Positions 46,255 to 57,300 of a stretch of DNA of 64,000 nucleotides are shown here, in pieces. The notes below the pieces were generated by a model. The model did no database searches, was not told where the DNA came from, and saw nothing but the letters and a program-made list of their open reading frames with translations. Where the stretch lies: assembly GCA_021234155.1 (NCBI GenBank), contig JAJEKV010000002.1:42833203-42897202 (forward strand), in the 5' to 3' direction. The position numbers were made by a program, and so were the translations under genes. Each line of letters starts with the position of its first letter. Positions within the stretch are counted from its first letter, which is position 1. The DNA comes from Isoetes taiwanensis. Its lineage: Eukaryota; Streptophyta; Lycopodiopsida; Isoetales; Isoetaceae.

Positions 46255-47904
46255 ATGACTCTTGATGAGGACCAGGCTGTAGCAGCTCTGCTTGACCCTT
46301 ACCTGGCTCCTTGTAATCGCATTCAACGTCTTGACCATTTTTCGGACATGGAACTTCCTCCTGAGACTGTGGATGTTCATGCCGTCATGAAGCAACCTTT
46401 GCTTGATGACACTCAGCAGCCTCTTTTCTTCACCACTCAAAATGTTGCACCTCCCGTCATGCTTCAACCTCCTGCTCATGTTGTTCAGGACACGGAGGTT
46501 GTTCCACACATTCAGACTCCTGAGGTGGAAATCGTGGACATTGGCAACAATCAACTTGTCCGACTAGCTGTCCATCTTCCAGCAACCTATAAAGCACGCG
46601 CCGTCACGCTGTTCAAAAAATTCAAACATATTTTTGTATGGAGCTATAAAGACCTTCGAGGTATAAAAAAAAGAATTGGGGGAACTCACCATTCCTACCA
46701 AACCTGATGCCCGTCCAATCTATCGTGACCATGTCAAGGCCGAAATTGACAAACTTTTAGCTGTTGGCTTGATTTACGAGGTCAAACATTATGTATGGGT
46801 GAGCCCCATTGTCATCGCTCTCAAGCACAACGACAAGATCCGCGTTTGTGTGGACTATCGCAAACTCAATTAGGCCACGGAGCATGATCACTTCCCGCTT
46901 CCCTTCACAGACCAGGTTCTGGAAGAGGTTGCTGGACATGAGATGTACTCTTTCATGGATGGCTTTTCAGGGTACAATCAAATTTCTATCAAGGAAGAAG
47001 ATCAACTCAAAACAACTTTTACCACCCCGTGGGGCAAGGTGGTTCCTTTTGGTTTATCAAACTCTCCATCCACGTTTCAGCGCATCATGCTCTCTGTCTT
47101 CCATGACTATATGAAGGATAAACCCTTTCTCCAGATTTTTCAAGATGACTTTTCTGCCTACAGCTCCATGGATGATCACCTGGAGAAGTTAGAGCTAGTC
47201 TTTCAAAAATGTGATGAGTCTGGCATCAGTCTCAATCCAGAGAAATGCACTTTTTGCGTCACCTCTGGTGTTCTTTTGGGTCATGTGGTTAGTAAAGAAG
47301 GGATCACCACGGATCCTGCCAAAATCAGTTGTGTGCTGAAGGCTCAAGCATCATCTAATATTAAAGAGACACGTTCCTTCCTGGGTAAGGTCAATTACTA
47401 TTCCACCTTCATTCCTGGACTAGCGGCTATAGCTGATCCCATTCATAAACTCACGGGTGATGAATCCACTTGGGCTTGGAATCCCCAGGCAGAAGCTGCC
47501 TTCCAGAAGTTGAAGATGTTGCTTACTCAGGCCCCGGTACTTGTTCCTCCTCAATGGGACAAACCTTTTCATGTTCATGTCGATGTCTCTGCTTTGCCAT
47601 TGGTGTTGTTCTCTCTCAGGCATATGACGAGCACACAGATAAACCCATCCGCTATGCTAGCAGAAAACTCAATCCTGCTGAGCGCAACTACTCTGCCACG
47701 GAGCGGGAAGCATTGGGCTTAGTTTTCTGTGTCCAACGTTTCCGTCATTATTTGTTGGGAAGCAAGATCAAGTTCTTCGTTGATCATCATGCTCTTCTTT
47801 ATTTGATCAACAAGGCTACGCCCACGGGCCGTATTGCTCGTTAAGTCTTTCTTCTGCAAGAATTCGCTCCTTTCGAAATCGTTCATAAGGCTGGCAAATC
47901 TCAC
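46255..47904 (+). pseudogene. Athila-like reverse transcriptase and RNase H
   Basis: RT starts with ELTIPTKPDARPIYR (46,676) and has DKIRVCVDYRKLN, then an in-frame TAG (46,871-46,873), HDHFPLPFTDQVLEE, YSFMDGFSGYNQI and the catalytic box IFQDDFSAYS, where Gln occupies the position before DD that is usually Val or Met. The connection part (NPEKCTF, LGHVVS) is intact. Near 47,590 the frame shifts into RNase H (IRYASRKLNPAERNYSATE, FVDHHALLYL), which meets a TAA at 47,842-47,844 before EFAPFEIVHKAGKS and DYLSR. Two stops and one shift break it. Upstream, 46,255-46,675 is a Thr/Pro/Val-rich linker. Confidence 0.87.
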
Positions 47905-47907
47905 GTT

Positions 47908-49341
47908 GTGCCCGATTATTTATCACGCATCCACACAGATGATCCCTCCACGGGTGTTTCTGATGCCTTTCCAGACGCTCAATTGTTCTTAGTCACAGCC
48001 ACGCCCCATTGGTTTCACAACTTTCAGCAGTATCTCCCCACCGGCGCTCTTCCATCTGAAGATCCCATGCTCTCTCCAGAAAAGCTTCACTCACGCCGCC
48101 GTCAGTTTCTCCGTGAGGTCCGTGACTACACCATGGTTGCGAGCCATCTGTACAAACGCGGCAAAGACATGGTCCTCCGACGCTGTGTTCTTCCTCATGA
48201 GGTGCCCGATATCGTTCGACAAGCCCATGAAGGGCTTGGTGGTGGTCATTTCAGTGGTGACACCACTTCACGCAAAATTCTTCTTGCTGGCTACTTCTGG
48301 CCTACGCTCTTCAAGGATGCCCACGCTCACGCCCGCATGTGTGATGTCTGTCAGCGTGTGGGATGGCCCACAGCCCGTGACGCTCTCCCATTGATGCTGG
48401 TCGCCACGCCACTTCCCTTCAGCAAATGGGGAATGGACTTTGTGGGGCCCATGGATCCTCCTGCGCGGCACACCCGTGCCCACTACATTTTGGTCCTCAC
48501 TGATTATGCGACAAAATGGGCGGAGGCCTGTGCACTTCCGGACAACACTGCAGCCAGTACGGCCAAGGTTCTCTACACGCATATCATCACGCGCTTTGGT
48601 TGTCCCACGGAATTTGTCAGTGATCGTGGCGTTCATTTTGTCAATCATACCATCAAGGCGCTGACGGATTATTTGCATATCCATCACCGAAAAAGTACAC
48701 CTTACTATCCTCAAGGGAATGGTTTGGCTGAAAGCACAAACAAAACCCTCATCACTATTCTGAAGAAAATCTGTGATGCCTCTCGCACGGATTGGCAAGA
48801 AAAATTACCTACTGTTCTTTGGGCTTACAACACTACTTTCAAAATTGCTACTGGCCACACTCCTTTCAAGTTGGTCTATGGTCAAGAAGCTCTCATGCCC
48901 TTTGAATATGTCCTTCCGACTCTTCGTTTTCAACTTGCTACATCACATAATCCACCTGCAGCTCTTAAAAAACAAGTTTATCAACTTGAACAGTTGGATG
49001 AACTTAGGAGAGATGCTTATATTCGTGTTCTTCATGGCCAACAATTACGGAAATCATTGCATGACAAACATCTTAAGGCCAAAACATTCAAAGAACGTGA
49101 TTTGGTTTTTCTCTATGACTCTCGCTACAAAAAGTTTCCGGGCAAATTGAAGTTTCGGTGGCTTGGTCCTTATCAAATTCTTCAAGTTGTTCAACCAAGT
49201 GTTTTTAAGCTTGTTGAGTTAGATGGGACACCGTTACCTACACTGGTTAATGGTTTTTGCCTCAAACAATTTCATGCAGACGACAGCACGGTCCATTCAA
49301 AAGATCAACAACAAAATTCTGACTCAGAACAAAGTGACTAG
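47908..49341 (+). CDS. Athila-like integrase
   Basis: Inserts element cDNA in the nucleus. Open for 477 codons. Zn-binding N-terminus: HEGLGGGHFSGDTT, KILLAGYFWPTLFKDA, then CDVCQRVG. The DDE core is complete: WGMDFVGPMD (first Asp), FVSDRGVHF (second Asp), GLAESTNKT (Glu). The C-terminal domain has LVFLYDSRYKKFPGKLKFRW and LGPYQILQV, as in Athila/Tat elements, and then an acidic tail. No chromodomain. It begins as a continuation of the RNase H frame and would normally be released from a polyprotein, so the Met is not a real start. Confidence 0.92.
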   Translation: MPDYLSRIHTDDPSTGVSDAFPDAQLFLVTATPHWFHNFQQYLPTGALPSEDPMLSPEKLHSRRRQFLREVRDYTMVASHLYKRGKDMVLRRCVLPHEVPDIVRQAHEGLGGGHFSGDTTSRKILLAGYFWPTLFKDAHAHARMCDVCQRVGWPTARDALPLMLVATPLPFSKWGMDFVGPMDPPARHTRAHYILVLTDYATKWAEACALPDNTAASTAKVLYTHIITRFGCPTEFVSDRGVHFVNHTIKALTDYLHIHHRKSTPYYPQGNGLAESTNKTLITILKKICDASRTDWQEKLPTVLWAYNTTFKIATGHTPFKLVYGQEALMPFEYVLPTLRFQLATSHNPPAALKKQVYQLEQLDELRRDAYIRVLHGQQLRKSLHDKHLKAKTFKERDLVFLYDSRYKKFPGKLKFRWLGPYQILQVVQPSVFKLVELDGTPLPTLVNGFCLKQFHADDSTVHSKDQQQNSDSEQSD

Positions 49342-50180
49342 AAGAGTATTTATATTATATTAGTCGCGCAAAAACAAAAGGTGGGCAATTGCCCATATAC
49401 ATCCGCTATGGGCTGAGCCCTATTTACAAAATCTTAAGTTAACAAGTGCCCCTACTCCGGGTTTGGAGCAGAGGTTATGCGGAGCACATGGTAGAGGCAG
49501 CTCACATGGTCCCAGCGGAGATGGATCACCACCTCCATATCATTCGTCAGGGGGTCGAGATGTTCAGCCATCCTACTACACCAGCCGTCCATCGGAATGC
49601 CGCAGTTCTTACACTTCCACAGATCAAGTGCATTCATTCATTCGGGCTGTGACCCACTCTTGACAACTGCGAGGCATGGTGCACTGGTTCACGTTGATAG
49701 GATCCATTGTTGCAAACTGATGCCTCAGCTTCGGCCACTGCTCCTCTTATGTAGCCCAACTGCTTGAAGCTCTGCCGACGTGGACCAATCACACACTTGC
49801 TAACGTGGTTGCAATGCAAGGCCATTTCTAATTCCAGAATCTTTTCTCCCGCCGCATATCTAGCCATGGTACCATCTGACACTTCCTTTTTATGATATTC
49901 TGCTTCGAGTTGCCTGCATTAATTGCTATTCCTTCTTTTTACGCTCGTCTGTCATTATTATTTGTACCTTTCGCCAAGCTGTCAAATCCTACCATTCCTT
50001 CACGCTTCATCTCCACCGTTCATTTGTTCTACTCGGGGACTTAGCCAAAATTTTGCCTCTCAACCGACTTCTTCCGATCTGTTGCCATCTGGCACCATCC
50101 ACGGTTCCTTTCCACTCTCATCATGCCCCTTCGCCACAGTCGTGTGCCCTAAAACCTTTTTGCCTCACTTCGTTTTCGTC
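49342..50180 (+). other. Spacer between integrase and third ORF
   Basis: No domain recognised. It has several short frames in both directions. It may hold a splice acceptor for a subgenomic RNA for the third ORF, but I could not pick one. Confidence 0.4.
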
Positions 50181-53100
50181 TTCTGCTCTCCGCCCTCCGG
50201 CTTCTTTCAATCCGCTCTCCAGATTCCTTTGCTTCTTGCCATAGCTGCTTCACCAAAATTCCCTACTCTTCAAGTTACCGCTCCCAGGGATCCAGCTCTC
50301 TTTGAGTCTGTTATTTTCTCCACTCCTATCTTTCGTGATGCCCTGGAAGGTCCAAGTCGTGAAGTTGCAGAACGCAACGGGCTGTATGAATTCTCCAGGC
50401 AGGAACTCCCTGCCCCAAATCCTCATCAACTCTGGCAATTTGTTGCTCACATGGTCAACACCACAGCTGGTTAGCCACAAGAGTCGATCAGACAGATATT
50501 CTGCTCACTCCAGTTCTTCTTTCTCAGGTATTCCATTTACCTATTCGCAAGCCTTCTTTATCTTGGGCTGCTTTACAGGAACAGGATGTCACTAGGTATG
50601 GCCAACTTCCTTATCAGGCCAACACTCATAGACTCACGAACATTGCCAAACCACATGATACCTTTGTCAAATTTCTGTGGCGCAAGTTCTATGGGTATTC
50701 CATCAAGAACACCCACATCAATAAGCAGTTTTTCCACGTTGCTATCTTGACCATCCACTCCGCCCATTCTATTGATTGGCCTCAAATTTTGTTCCTCCGC
50801 CTCCTTCATGAAATTGATCGCATCTGAGCAACCCCTTCTTCTGGCCTTGAATCTGCCATGGGTGCTCATCTGCAGGCCATCCTCCGTCATTGTCTCCCCG
50901 CCCCCAGCCAAGGTTCGCCAACACACCAGAACACGGTCTCTCAAGCTTCCACCAAACAGCCCTCCAATATCATTCCTCCTGTCCAAGAACTTCATGATGG
51001 GACTTCACAATCTCGACCTTCTCCTTCCCCTTATCGTGCTCAACACCAAGAACCTGTCATACCCGTCTCCTCTTCATCCACCGAAACTGTGCATTCTCGC
51101 TCTCAAAATGTTTCATAGGCATCCCAGTCTCAAAGACAAACGTGCCCTTTACACCCACCTTCCAGGCAGGCCTTATATCAATATCAACAGGATGTCCAGG
51201 CAACTATGCTAAAGCTTCAAGACTCTCAAGAAACCTTCATGAATGGCATTCAAGGTTACATGGAGACCACGGAAGCACTTCACAGGGATTTCCAGGCAGC
51301 AACCATCAAAATTCAATCTCTCGAAGATAGTCTTCAACAAAAGCACGAGGCTCTTTTACAGGCACGTGAAACTGGCTGAACAAGAAAAGAATAACTTGTT
51401 TGCTGATCAACAGGTTCAATTACAGTCCACTATTCAAGAGTTGTTGGCTCAATTAAAGGACAAGGATAAACTCCTTGCTGAACTCCAACCAATGTACACG
51501 GAACTCTCAAAGAATTACAATAATCAGCTCAAAGAGTTTGATATGCGCAATGAGCGCATTATTTCTCTCGAAGGCGACCTTTCCACGCTACAAAGTCAGG
51601 TCACGCCTCTCCAGGCTCAACTTACAGAAGCTCAGAAGCAGAAGATCATTGATGACACAGAAATTGCCACTTCGGCTTCAAAACTCCACTCATGCGCCCT
51701 CAACTTCCCAGGCCACGCTTTCTCACAGAAGATACCGTGATCAATCTCGTCTCCTAGCTGACAAAGATAACAAGATCCATGATTTGGAGCATCAACTCCA
51801 GCAAGCTGTTCAATCTGCAAAAGACGCTCAAAGTCAGCATGAGACGTATATAAATCTGGCTCTCCTCATTCCACAGGACTTTTCCACACCTTCAAGCTAT
51901 CTGGATTATGTCGTGGCCCGCCGCCATCTTTTTCTTCTCAAGTGGTATTCGGCACAAGGCAAGCTTAATGAGCCCCTTGGCAGCACGGACTTTCTCCAGA
52001 TTTGGCCGGACCTCTCCATTGCCGACAAAGGCTTACTCTGTGCTCTATTAGTCTTTGGTCTTCTCCACTGTGCGGATCTTGATTTTGTCATCTTCCGTGT
52101 TGTCCAGCCTATGGCTTATGTTCTTCATGATTTTTATCTGGCTGACACACATGATAAGTTCTTAGATGGGTCCCATCGAATTTTTCAAGGCAACCCTCAT
52201 GCTCACTGGTTGTTATTACAAAACAACCAGTATTTACAGGATCCTGCTCAAGCAAACACTTTCAGCACTGAGTACATGCCTGAGCTTGCTCGTCACCTCC
52301 CTCCATGGCAAGCCGAGACGCTTGAACATGTGCGGAAGAATTTAGCTGACGCCGAGGATCTCCCGTTTGCCCAAATTTACTTACAGCACCTGGGTGTCTA
52401 CAACACACTGTGTGCCTTTCTGGACAATCAGACTATACCCACGGGTTGGGTTTCTCCTCCAGTGTACACTATGCTGTCAGGCTCTGATTGGGACCAGTGG
52501 TGCAGTGCTCTTGATGCAGATCTTGTTCGAGAATTTCGAGAGCAGGCTCAGAAGCCCACGCAAACAGGCACTGCTCATTCTCTGTATGCTTCCTTGGGTG
52601 CACCTCCACGCCCCAGATATCTCACATCAGATTGGCGTCTTCCTTTTTGGACCAAGGTCATGGAAGGTCATGCTGACTGGACTCCTGCTCAGATCTCCAC
52701 CGATCTTCGATGGGATCCCCGTTTTGTTCGACGCTCAAATTGGGAGGACGGCGCTACCTTGGAGCACACTGGTAATTGGATCTTCATCCCTAATGAACGA
52801 GGTTGGCAGACGCCTACTCACGCTGTATGGGGACTAGATCAGTTTTTGGAATGTGCGGCCACCTCCCCAGATCCTTCTGTACACAGACAAGCAGGTTTTT
52901 GTGCTGCTTTAAAGTGTCTTCTCTTGAGTTCTCTTGCCAGACAGCGCCCTATCTATTATTGCAACCCGAATGCCAGCGTCAGTGCCTTCGGCCTTCAAAC
53001 CTGCCTTCTCATGGAATGCCAGTTTGTTCTTGCTGAGGCCCACCACGCCCTCGAAGAAATGGTCCACTCTGGGTTTCTTATTGATGCCCATCAAGCCATT

Positions 53101-53436
53101 GGTCTTAACACTCCTAAAGCTCTCACGGCACACCACGATCTCATTGCCAACTACCACTCTGGTGACCGCCCTCATACACGCCAAGATGACTTCGAAGTTG
53201 CTGGGTTTCCCCTGCCTGAGACTCTTCCCCCTTTTCTCATCCCTGAGTGTCGTTTGGTGGGGGGGAGTATTAGTTCCGTACGTCCTGGTATAGGACTATT
53301 CATGCACACCACTGACCAGGCCAAGAACAAGGCACCAAATCCAGGTCAAGGTCAGTCATCAAGAGCCCAACAGAAGACCACGCAGAAGGTCACGCCCAAG
53401 AGTCAGCCAAAGAAGAAGCCGAGAATAGACAGATGA
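50181..53436 (+). pseudogene. Third ORF of the Athila-like element, unknown function
   Basis: Unrecognised protein in the place where Athila elements often carry an env-like ORF. Frame pieces: up to 50,473 (TAG); 50,480-51,118 with a TGA near 50,826 and another stop at 51,116; 51,120-51,740 with a stop and shift near 51,377; then an open stretch to 53,436 (51,475-53,436, 653 codons, of which the real frame begins about 51,720). Parts: an N-terminal domain with FVKFLWRKFYGYSIK; a Ser/Pro-rich linker; a coiled coil about 51,150-51,850 (heptad-like LQxxI/L repeats); a globular domain with many Trp; a basic tail KSQPKKKPRIDR like a nuclear localisation signal. The last 56 codons lie in the 3' LTR and the purine tract is within the ORF. 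No signal peptide or membrane segment is evident, against an envelope role. Confidence 0.65.
53256..53267 (+). promoter_or_regulatory. Polypurine tract of Athila-like element
   Basis: GGTGGGGGGGAG directly before the 3' LTR. It is translated in the third ORF as part of LVGGS. Confidence 0.8.
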
Positions 53437-53818
53437 CGGCCCATCGGCGTCAGCGTGATTCCAGGCACTTCAAGAGGCACCGCCAGCATTCCTCCAAATC
53501 AGGCCTCCTTCAGGAGTCGGCACCGAGATCTGTCAGACTATCTATATTGGGCCAGAGGCCATTGTACTATATATATGAGCTAGATGAGTTTTTGTTCTTG
53601 TCTCCCATCATTTTCTCTCCCTATTGCGAGAGCTCATGTATTCTGATTGATATCAAGGAGTTTTCTTCACACCATTGTGTTTCTTTTGTGTTTCTGTTTT
53701 CTCTTTCTTTTGTTCTTTTGCAAATCCCGCGTGACACAGCTCCCGGATTCTCCTGTTTGACCCAAGGGTCCTCACAGAGGGCTGTCTTGCAGGAGTTCCC
53801 GAACCCAGACCCCAAACA
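53268..53818 (+). repeat. 3' LTR of Athila-like element
   Basis: 551 bp. It starts TATTAG where the 5' LTR has TGTTAG, a G-to-A change at the terminal dinucleotide, and ends CCCCAAACA. Otherwise close to 42,844-43,421. Confidence 0.9.
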
Positions 53819-54897
53819 TTGAGTAGATGGATGTTTAGATTCTATGCTATGATCTACTTCTGATGATGATGATGGATGTTTGTATCTGATTCTGTTTTCT
53901 CTTTCTGTTCCTCCTGTGTTCTATTGGATTAAGGGGGGGTAGAGACCTAAAGGCTATCGAGATAAATGCGGCCTGTGCACTAGAGCCCACCTGGCTGGGG
54001 ATGCTATGATGTGATTCAGCACCAGATAACGAGTAGGATGGTGAATCGGGGGTGGGGTCTTGCCTAGCGCGGCTACAGGACCCCTACAGTGTGCTAGGCT
54101 TATAACCGGTCACGGAGAAGGCCGGGTATGGGTCTGACACTTCCTGGGTCGCAGGTGTCGAGCCAATACTATTGGGCGCCCTGGGCTCGAACGGGCAGGT
54201 GAGCCGGCCTTTAGATTTAGGGGAGTAAGTCGGGTACGAACGCGGGGGTCACTGAGGGGGCACGCATTCTCTAGCACACCCAGGGATCCATCATGCTCGA
54301 GGAGGAGACGCCTCTCCAACCTGCCTCATCGGACTGGGGAGATGTAACCTGGAGTAGTTCCATAGGGTGATTCCATGGGATTGCGTCTCCAGAAGGCTAC
54401 AATCACGCCATAGCATGTTCCAGCCTATCTGCAAAGTGTGCACAGGAGGGGCGGATGGAGTGGACTACCCTAGCCATTGTTCTATGCCAGCCAATGCCAT
54501 TGTTATGATTCTGTCTGTTGTTATCTGGAGGCCCTGACTGTCAGTTGATTTCCATGAGTCTGAGCCGGGGTAGAGCCTTTATTCATGATGCATTTCATTG
54601 TTATGATGTGATCTATTGCATTCTTATGGATGATGACGGGCCACCCTTCGTGGTGGCATATTATTTACTTGTATTGTTGCCAGGTGCTAATCTTGTATGT
54701 ACGCTTCCGCTATATAGGATTCCCATATAGAAGGCGTGGGACGAATGACACCTCTGTGTCCTTCACCCGGACACTTGCCCAGCACAAGTGGTCCGAGTCA
54801 GACGGAGGGCCTTTCTATGGTGGAATAGTCGCCATGGAAGAGGGGATTTCTCGTATTTATACGATGGGAGCATCGTATAACTTCGGGAAGCGTCACA
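53819..54897 (+). repeat. 3' LTR of the large element, second part
   Basis: Begins with the duplicated TTGAG (53,819-53,823), continues the LTR interrupted at 42,843, and ends CGTCACA at 54,897, followed by CTCTT, the target duplication of the large element. It has about 45 bp near 54,710-54,755 that the 5' LTR lacks. Confidence 0.92.
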
Positions 54898-55250
54898 CTC
54901 TTGGGGCTATGTGCTATGCTATGCTGCAGCAGACGATTCTCGAAACGGAGTTTCGAACGCGAACAGGATTCCAGGACTGTTGGAGTCAGAAAATAGCCTA
55001 GGGTTAGGGTTTGGCCGTTAGTAGTTTAGAGTTGCCATGTCAAGTCATATGGCTCCAATGGAGGCTGGTTGCCAATAGGATGGAACCATGTGGAAATGAT
55101 TCCATACCTAAGGTTAACTAAGTTATGTATAATGACTTGGCCATGTTCCCTTCTCCACATTAAGGTATAAAAGGTTACTAAGATAGGCTTGTATGGTGAC
55201 GTGGCCTAAAATATAAGTATTTATATCGTATATTTTAGGAGAACGTCACA
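54898..55250 (-). mobile_element. Minus-strand LTR relic, proximal part
   Basis: On the minus strand the LTR starts TGTGACGTTCTCC at 55,250 with an AT-rich near-palindrome and GTCACCATACAAGCC, then runs to 54,903, where the large element was inserted. It continues at 24,995-24,235. No internal region of this element can be identified. Confidence 0.6.
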
Positions 55251-57300
55251 CACTCTGCACAGGAGTAGAATCGCAAGATTGAAACTCAAAGGAAAAAAGA
55301 TAGCGAGCATGTGGTTTAATTCGATACAGCCCTTGGCATATAATCCGCAGGTTAAATGGAAAGAATAGATCTTGTGCTTACATCGATGGTCTTCTGCGGT
55401 GACATGGCTCGATCTGCGATGATGATTGTTGCTGTGGCAATGGCTTTCTGCAGTGCTATAGTGACTCAATTTGGCTTAAAAACATGGGATTTGGAAGCGT
55501 AAAAAATGTGGGATCTTCAAGAACCCTATTGGCAGAGGAGTTGAAGCTACGCGGATGGCTCTGGCTATGGTATAGCAGCAATGCCTGTACGATTAAAAAT
55601 AAGGGCTACCAAAAAGAAACAAACATGAAAAATTGAAGAAATTTCCCCTAATAGTGTTTTATGATTTTAATTTGAAGCACGGTGCATGTGCACCCCGATA
55701 CATAAGCAATGCACAAAGGATGAAACTTTAATGGAACTAGTTATGGTGCCCGGCGTTGCCGGGCCTAGTAACAATGTGAAAGGTGGTTGTTTATTGCTAA
55801 ATAAAGATTTGGAGCATAAATATGCATATGAGGATTTTAGGAGGAACAATGGAGCACAAAATATGCATTCTCACCACATGTATTGTATCTACAACAAATT
55901 GGCATTTCCACTGCAACTATTGGCATTGGAGGGCTTAGCAAGAATCTTCTAGTTGAGGATCTTCCTTTTGGCCTAAGTTTAGAGTGGACATTCCATTGAA
56001 AAGAAGCCATATATACACGACCCACGACCAATGTTTGCAATATTGAAAGGGAATCCGCTTCCCATGTTTTTTGGAGCATTAATGTTTGCAATATTGAGAG
56101 GGGAATGCGCTTCCCATGTTTTATGAAGCATTAAAGAAACATCTGAATAGGTGTAATGTGATAATGCAACATACAATGTACTTCCAAAGGCGAAGTTTGA
56201 ATAAGAATGTAATGCTCATTTAAATAACAATATAAAGTTGCACCATTATTAAGTGACATATTTACTCTGGCCATGATGGACTCGCTACTACAATGGCCTA
56301 AGATCAGTGTTGGAATGTTACATAAAGAACCAAAGCCATGTTAAAATTGTTTACCACGGGGTTTTCCAGCTTTGAAGAGGCAATATCCATTTCTATTATG
56401 AAGCAAAAAACTCTCGAAATGTTTAATAATAGAGATTATGAGTTCCTGCAATCATGTGAAATCATTGGTATCTATCTTTTTAATTTCTACTAAGCAACAA
56501 AATAGTAGGAAGTATTGGATCTTGATTTGGTAGCTGGTGCCATTTTACGTGAATAAGAAGATACTATGATCTAGAGTTCCTCTCAGAAACAATCATACAG
56601 CTAGAATTAATAAATAAATTGGAGGAACGAATTAGGCCCATCTCCAATGCCATGCAAGCATTTCAACTAAATCTCAAGCCTGTGCCATGGGCATGCTTAC
56701 ATTATCTCAGCCAAAATTACATGGTATGAAAATACATACTGCATATACATGTATACAACAACTATTACAATATTTTGCCTGTGGAACCAGCATCTATATT
56801 GGAGTTGCAACACAGTATTTTGCACTATGAGCTGGAATTGAACCGCAATGTAGAATCCCACAAATCCATGAACTGGAAATGCACAATGAAATGCAGAAAT
56901 GACCCAGATTTCAGAAGTTTAAAATCTTCTTTAGAGTTCTTGACTTCTTTATTTCATCTGATATTAGAAATTAAAACTGACAAAGATATAATGCTGAAAT
57001 CTGCATCTGCATTAACTTGATGCATTCTTGCTATGAATATGGCATCTCCTAGGTTGCAGATTTAGGAGTTGAAGATTTGTTGCAATTACAAATGGAAACA
57101 AAGAGTGGTACAACTTTATTGAACATGACTTTCATCCATACCTGCGGGTCTGCCTAAGTGCACACAATAATTATATGTAGGGCATGCCCAGGAATTAAAC
57201 TGGAAATGGAAAGGACACTGTGGAGTTCTTAGTTTCCTGTCTTCCATAAATTTTACAAAGACATAATGCTTCAAACTATAATATAATGATGATCAATACC
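55251..57300. other. AT-rich intergenic, nothing recognised
   Basis: No gene supported. It includes a perfect GC hairpin at 55,748-55,764 (GCCCGGC, loop GTT, GCCGGGC) and a short duplication with AATGTTTGCAATATTGA (56,029-56,045 and 56,081-56,097). The frame at 55,686-55,952 has no motif. Confidence 0.4.

Larger units (their letters stand above)
42844..53818 (+). mobile_element. Athila-like Ty3/gypsy retrotransposon
   Basis: 10,975 bp with LTRs at 42,844-43,421 and 53,268-53,818 and a 5-bp target duplication TTGAG (42,839-42,843; 53,819-53,823). PBS resembles the Asp-tRNA complement used by Athila elements. Order: gag, protease, RT, RNase H, integrase, then a long third ORF; RT before integrase makes it Ty3/gypsy. 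The integrase ends without a visible chromodomain, as in the Athila/Tat branch. It was inserted in the 3' LTR of the large element, so it is younger. Gag, protease, RT and the third ORF carry stops or frameshifts; integrase is open. Confidence 0.9.
24996..54897 (+). mobile_element. Large plus-strand LTR retrotransposon, no own gag-pol seen
   Basis: Complete element. The 5' LTR is 24,996-26,438 and the 3' LTR is 42,454-42,843 plus 53,824-54,897. The five bases CTCTT precede and follow it (24,991-24,995; 54,898-54,902). PBS TGGTATCAGAGC (initiator Met tRNA type) follows the 5' LTR; a purine tract precedes the 3' LTR. The LTRs begin TGTGACG and end CGTCACA. Chromovirus-like Ty3 elements often show this combination, but no gag-pol of its own was found in its 16-kb internal region, so it resembles a large retrotransposon derivative (LARD). 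I count seven differences in the first 216 bp of the two LTRs, six of them transitions. Later insertions: hAT-like with MITE, Mutator-like and Athila-like elements. Confidence 0.88.

Noticed and set aside
50181-53436. Third ORF as a retroviral-type envelope
   Set aside because: No signal peptide, transmembrane segment or Cys pattern is visible; instead it has a coiled coil and a basic tail.
55748-55764. GC hairpin as a transcription terminator
   Set aside because: It is a perfect 7-bp stem, but no U-run follows and intrinsic terminators are not expected in plant nuclear DNA.
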